A DNA stretch of 7,224 nt. Source: Methanocorpusculum sp. (GTDB lineage: Archaea; Halobacteriota; Methanomicrobia; Methanomicrobiales; Methanocorpusculaceae). The notes below the pieces were generated by a model. The model had not been told where the DNA came from and did not search any database. It saw nothing but the letters and a program-made list of their open reading frames with translations. Of this stretch, positions 5,901-7,224 are shown in pieces. Both the position numbers and the translations under genes were made by a program. How positions within the stretch are numbered: the stretch's first letter is position 1; each line of letters starts with the position of its first letter. The stretch is from positions 1 through 7,224 of the forward strand of contig DALTYF010000044.1 in NCBI GenBank assembly GCA_029986195.1, in the 5' to 3' direction.

Positions 5901-5942
5901 GCCAGCGGACAATTCAGTAAGTAAAGAGTTCTTGGTATCCTC

Positions 5943-6992
5943 ATGGACACAAAACAGAAAAAGTGGTTATGGATCTCCATCGGGCTTTCGATGGTGATTC
6001 TCCTTGCGGTAATGGTTCTGACGTTTAACGAGAATACCATTGAGTCATTGAAAAATCTGAATCCCTGGTTCCTTCTTCTTGCATTCTGTCTGCACATGGC
6101 CGCAATGTGCGTATGGGCGCTGCGCATCCGAGTAATGTGCAGGTCGCTCGGGTATCTGGTGCCGCTGCGGCACTGTCTGAATATGGTTTGTGCGGGACAG
6201 CTGATCGCATCGATTACCCCGTCACAGGTCGGGGGCGAGCCGGTGCGCATTCATGAACTCTACAAGGCAAAGATGCCGGTTGCGGATGCAACGGCGGTTG
6301 TCCTGGTGGAACGGCTGATGGAAGCGGTGCTGCTGGTGCTCGGCGTTATCGTCGGTATGGGTCTGTTCTCGATTGTGTACAGTAACGGCGAGGTTCCGGA
6401 GATGGTGATTACGGCGGCATGGATAGGTACGGGATTTTTTGTGGTGCTGCTGGTCATTCTTGCGGTGCTGCTTTCCCGGCCCCAGCTTATCCGGAAAATT
6501 GTGTTTAAGATTGCAGGATTTTTTACGAAGAAGTGGGACAGCGAGCGGATTGCAAAACTCACCGCACAGATTGATGAGGCGATTGACCGGCTGTATCTGA
6601 CGTTTGAGATGTTTGCCGGCCGGGCGAAGATGGGACTCGTACTCGGGTTTCTGTTGACGATTGTGTTCTGGGCCTGCGAGTATGCGATTGCGTCGGTGAT
6701 TATGATTGGTCTGGGCTATCCGCCGAATTTTCTGTTGTCCCTTGTGTTTCAGCTGATCATTGCGTTGATTCTGATGGTTCCGTCAACGCCGGGCGGTGCA
6801 GGTGTTGCGGAGATCAGTTACGCGGCGTTTTATTCACTGATTCTTCCGTCGGCGGTTGTGGGGGTGTTTGTGGTGCTGCTGCGGCTGATTCTGTACTACG
6901 CGAACCTTCTTATCGGGTTCATTGCAAGTTTCCGGATTGTGAAGCGTGAGGCGGCAAATCAGCGGGTGGAGCTGGAGGAGGAGGCAGTCTGA
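5943..6992 (+). CDS. UPF0104 / AglD-like flippase-domain membrane protein, copy 2
   Basis: Tandem paralogue of the preceding gene, 349 residues, collinear with it over its whole length with almost no gaps; about half of the first 60 residues are identical by eye. The same motifs recur: TPSQVGGEPVRIHELYK (92-108) with the Ala of copy 1 replaced by Pro, FTKKWDSERI in the cytosolic loop, and TPGGAGVAE (282-290) with Val replaced by Ala. The membrane segments fall in the same places. The C-terminal tail is more acidic (ending VELEEEAV) than the basic tail of copy 1 (SLKKTQE). Upstream regions are not alike apart from a TATA-like box at the same distance. This looks like an old local duplication with both copies under selection, possibly acting on different lipid carriers or as a heteromer (inference). 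Its stop overlaps the start of the frame that follows. Confidence 0.9.
   Translation: MDTKQKKWLWISIGLSMVILLAVMVLTFNENTIESLKNLNPWFLLLAFCLHMAAMCVWALRIRVMCRSLGYLVPLRHCLNMVCAGQLIASITPSQVGGEPVRIHELYKAKMPVADATAVVLVERLMEAVLLVLGVIVGMGLFSIVYSNGEVPEMVITAAWIGTGFFVVLLVILAVLLSRPQLIRKIVFKIAGFFTKKWDSERIAKLTAQIDEAIDRLYLTFEMFAGRAKMGLVLGFLLTIVFWACEYAIASVIMIGLGYPPNFLLSLVFQLIIALILMVPSTPGGAGVAEISYAAFYSLILPSAVVGVFVVLLRLILYYANLLIGFIASFRIVKREAANQRVELEEEAV
6974..6984 (+). promoter_or_regulatory. Strong SD-like GGAGGAGGAGG before a CTG codon
   Basis: The last Glu codons of the membrane protein form GGAGGAGGAGG, ending 4 nt before CTG 6989-6991, whose last two bases share the TGA stop. It would be a strong translational-coupling site for the next frame if CTG can serve as start. 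It may equally be a by-product of Glu-Glu-Glu coding. Confidence 0.35.
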
Positions 6993-7224
6993 ACCGGGAT
7001 TATATTCCTCTGCGCGACCGGGTCCGGTATGTTCTGACAAAGGATGACCGGACCGAGGATTTTTACCGGTATCAGTATGAACGGCTGTTTTCACGGTTTT
7101 ATTCTCCCGGGGAAGGGTGTCTGCGATTTGGTTCGCTTCGCCTGCCGCGTTTGTTCACATCCGCACACCCGACGCGGGAGGAAGGGTACTATGCGATGTA
7201 GATCGGGGATATTCTGTTTCCCGC
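6989..7224 (+). pseudogene. Unrecognised open frame with CTG start and in-frame TAG; possible broken gene, partial
   Basis: From CTG 6989 a frame stays open for 70 codons to TAG 7199-7201 and reads on as IGDILFP to the window edge. The other two forward frames close quickly (stops at 7035 and 7045). The composition looks coding: charged and aromatic residues alternate (DYIPLRDRVRYVL, EDFYRYQYERLFSRFY), and codon thirds resemble the neighbours. No ATG, GTG or TTG exists in frame between the stop at 6947 and Leu55 (TTG 7151), so either CTG is the start, placed well behind GGAGGAGGAGG, or the start has mutated. The TAG may be a nonsense mutation, a real end of a 70-residue protein, or, less likely, a read-through or pyrrolysine codon. 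I recognise no family. The tail EEGYYAM-stop-IGDILFP reads like one continuous protein, which favours a disrupted gene. Confidence 0.45.

Overview
The window looks like chromosomal DNA of a methanogenic euryarchaeon, most probably of the order Methanomicrobiales and perhaps close to Methanocorpusculum. The evidence is an archaeal-type YchF/Obg-like GTPase with a TGS domain, an archaemetzincin of a form I associate with Methanomicrobiales, a UPF0146 protein (an archaeal family), TATA-like promoters with short or absent leaders, and a T-tract terminator. The genus is an inference; no rRNA or methanogenesis gene is present.

Layout. The left part (1-4284) is read from the minus strand and the right part (4352-7224) from the plus strand; they diverge from a shared AT-rich promoter region at about 4285-4351. 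On the minus strand, from promoter side to left edge, lie an archaemetzincin (amzA), a Cas1-family protein whose start overlaps the amzA stop by ATGA, a T8 terminator, a YchF-type GTPase, a small unrecognised 105-residue protein, and the N-terminal 327 residues of a sodium:amino-acid symporter (AGCS) that runs off the window. On the plus strand lie a UPF0146 protein, two tandem paralogous eight-or-nine-helix membrane proteins of the UPF0104/AglD-like flippase family, and an open frame overlapping the end of the second one, which would need a CTG start and meets an in-frame TAG after 70 codons.

The most interesting item is the Cas1 homologue. It has the full Cas1 architecture, but there is no Cas2, no other cas gene and no CRISPR array here. 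By alignment to the family motifs, the metal-binding Glu is Phe157 and the metal-binding His is Tyr222, while the last acidic pair (Asp238/Glu241) remains. It is therefore probably not an active integrase, although its reading frame is intact. It is made in a translationally coupled pair with a zinc metalloprotease, an arrangement I cannot tie to any described system. The remaining genes look like ordinary housekeeping or envelope functions, with no sign of a mobile element boundary.
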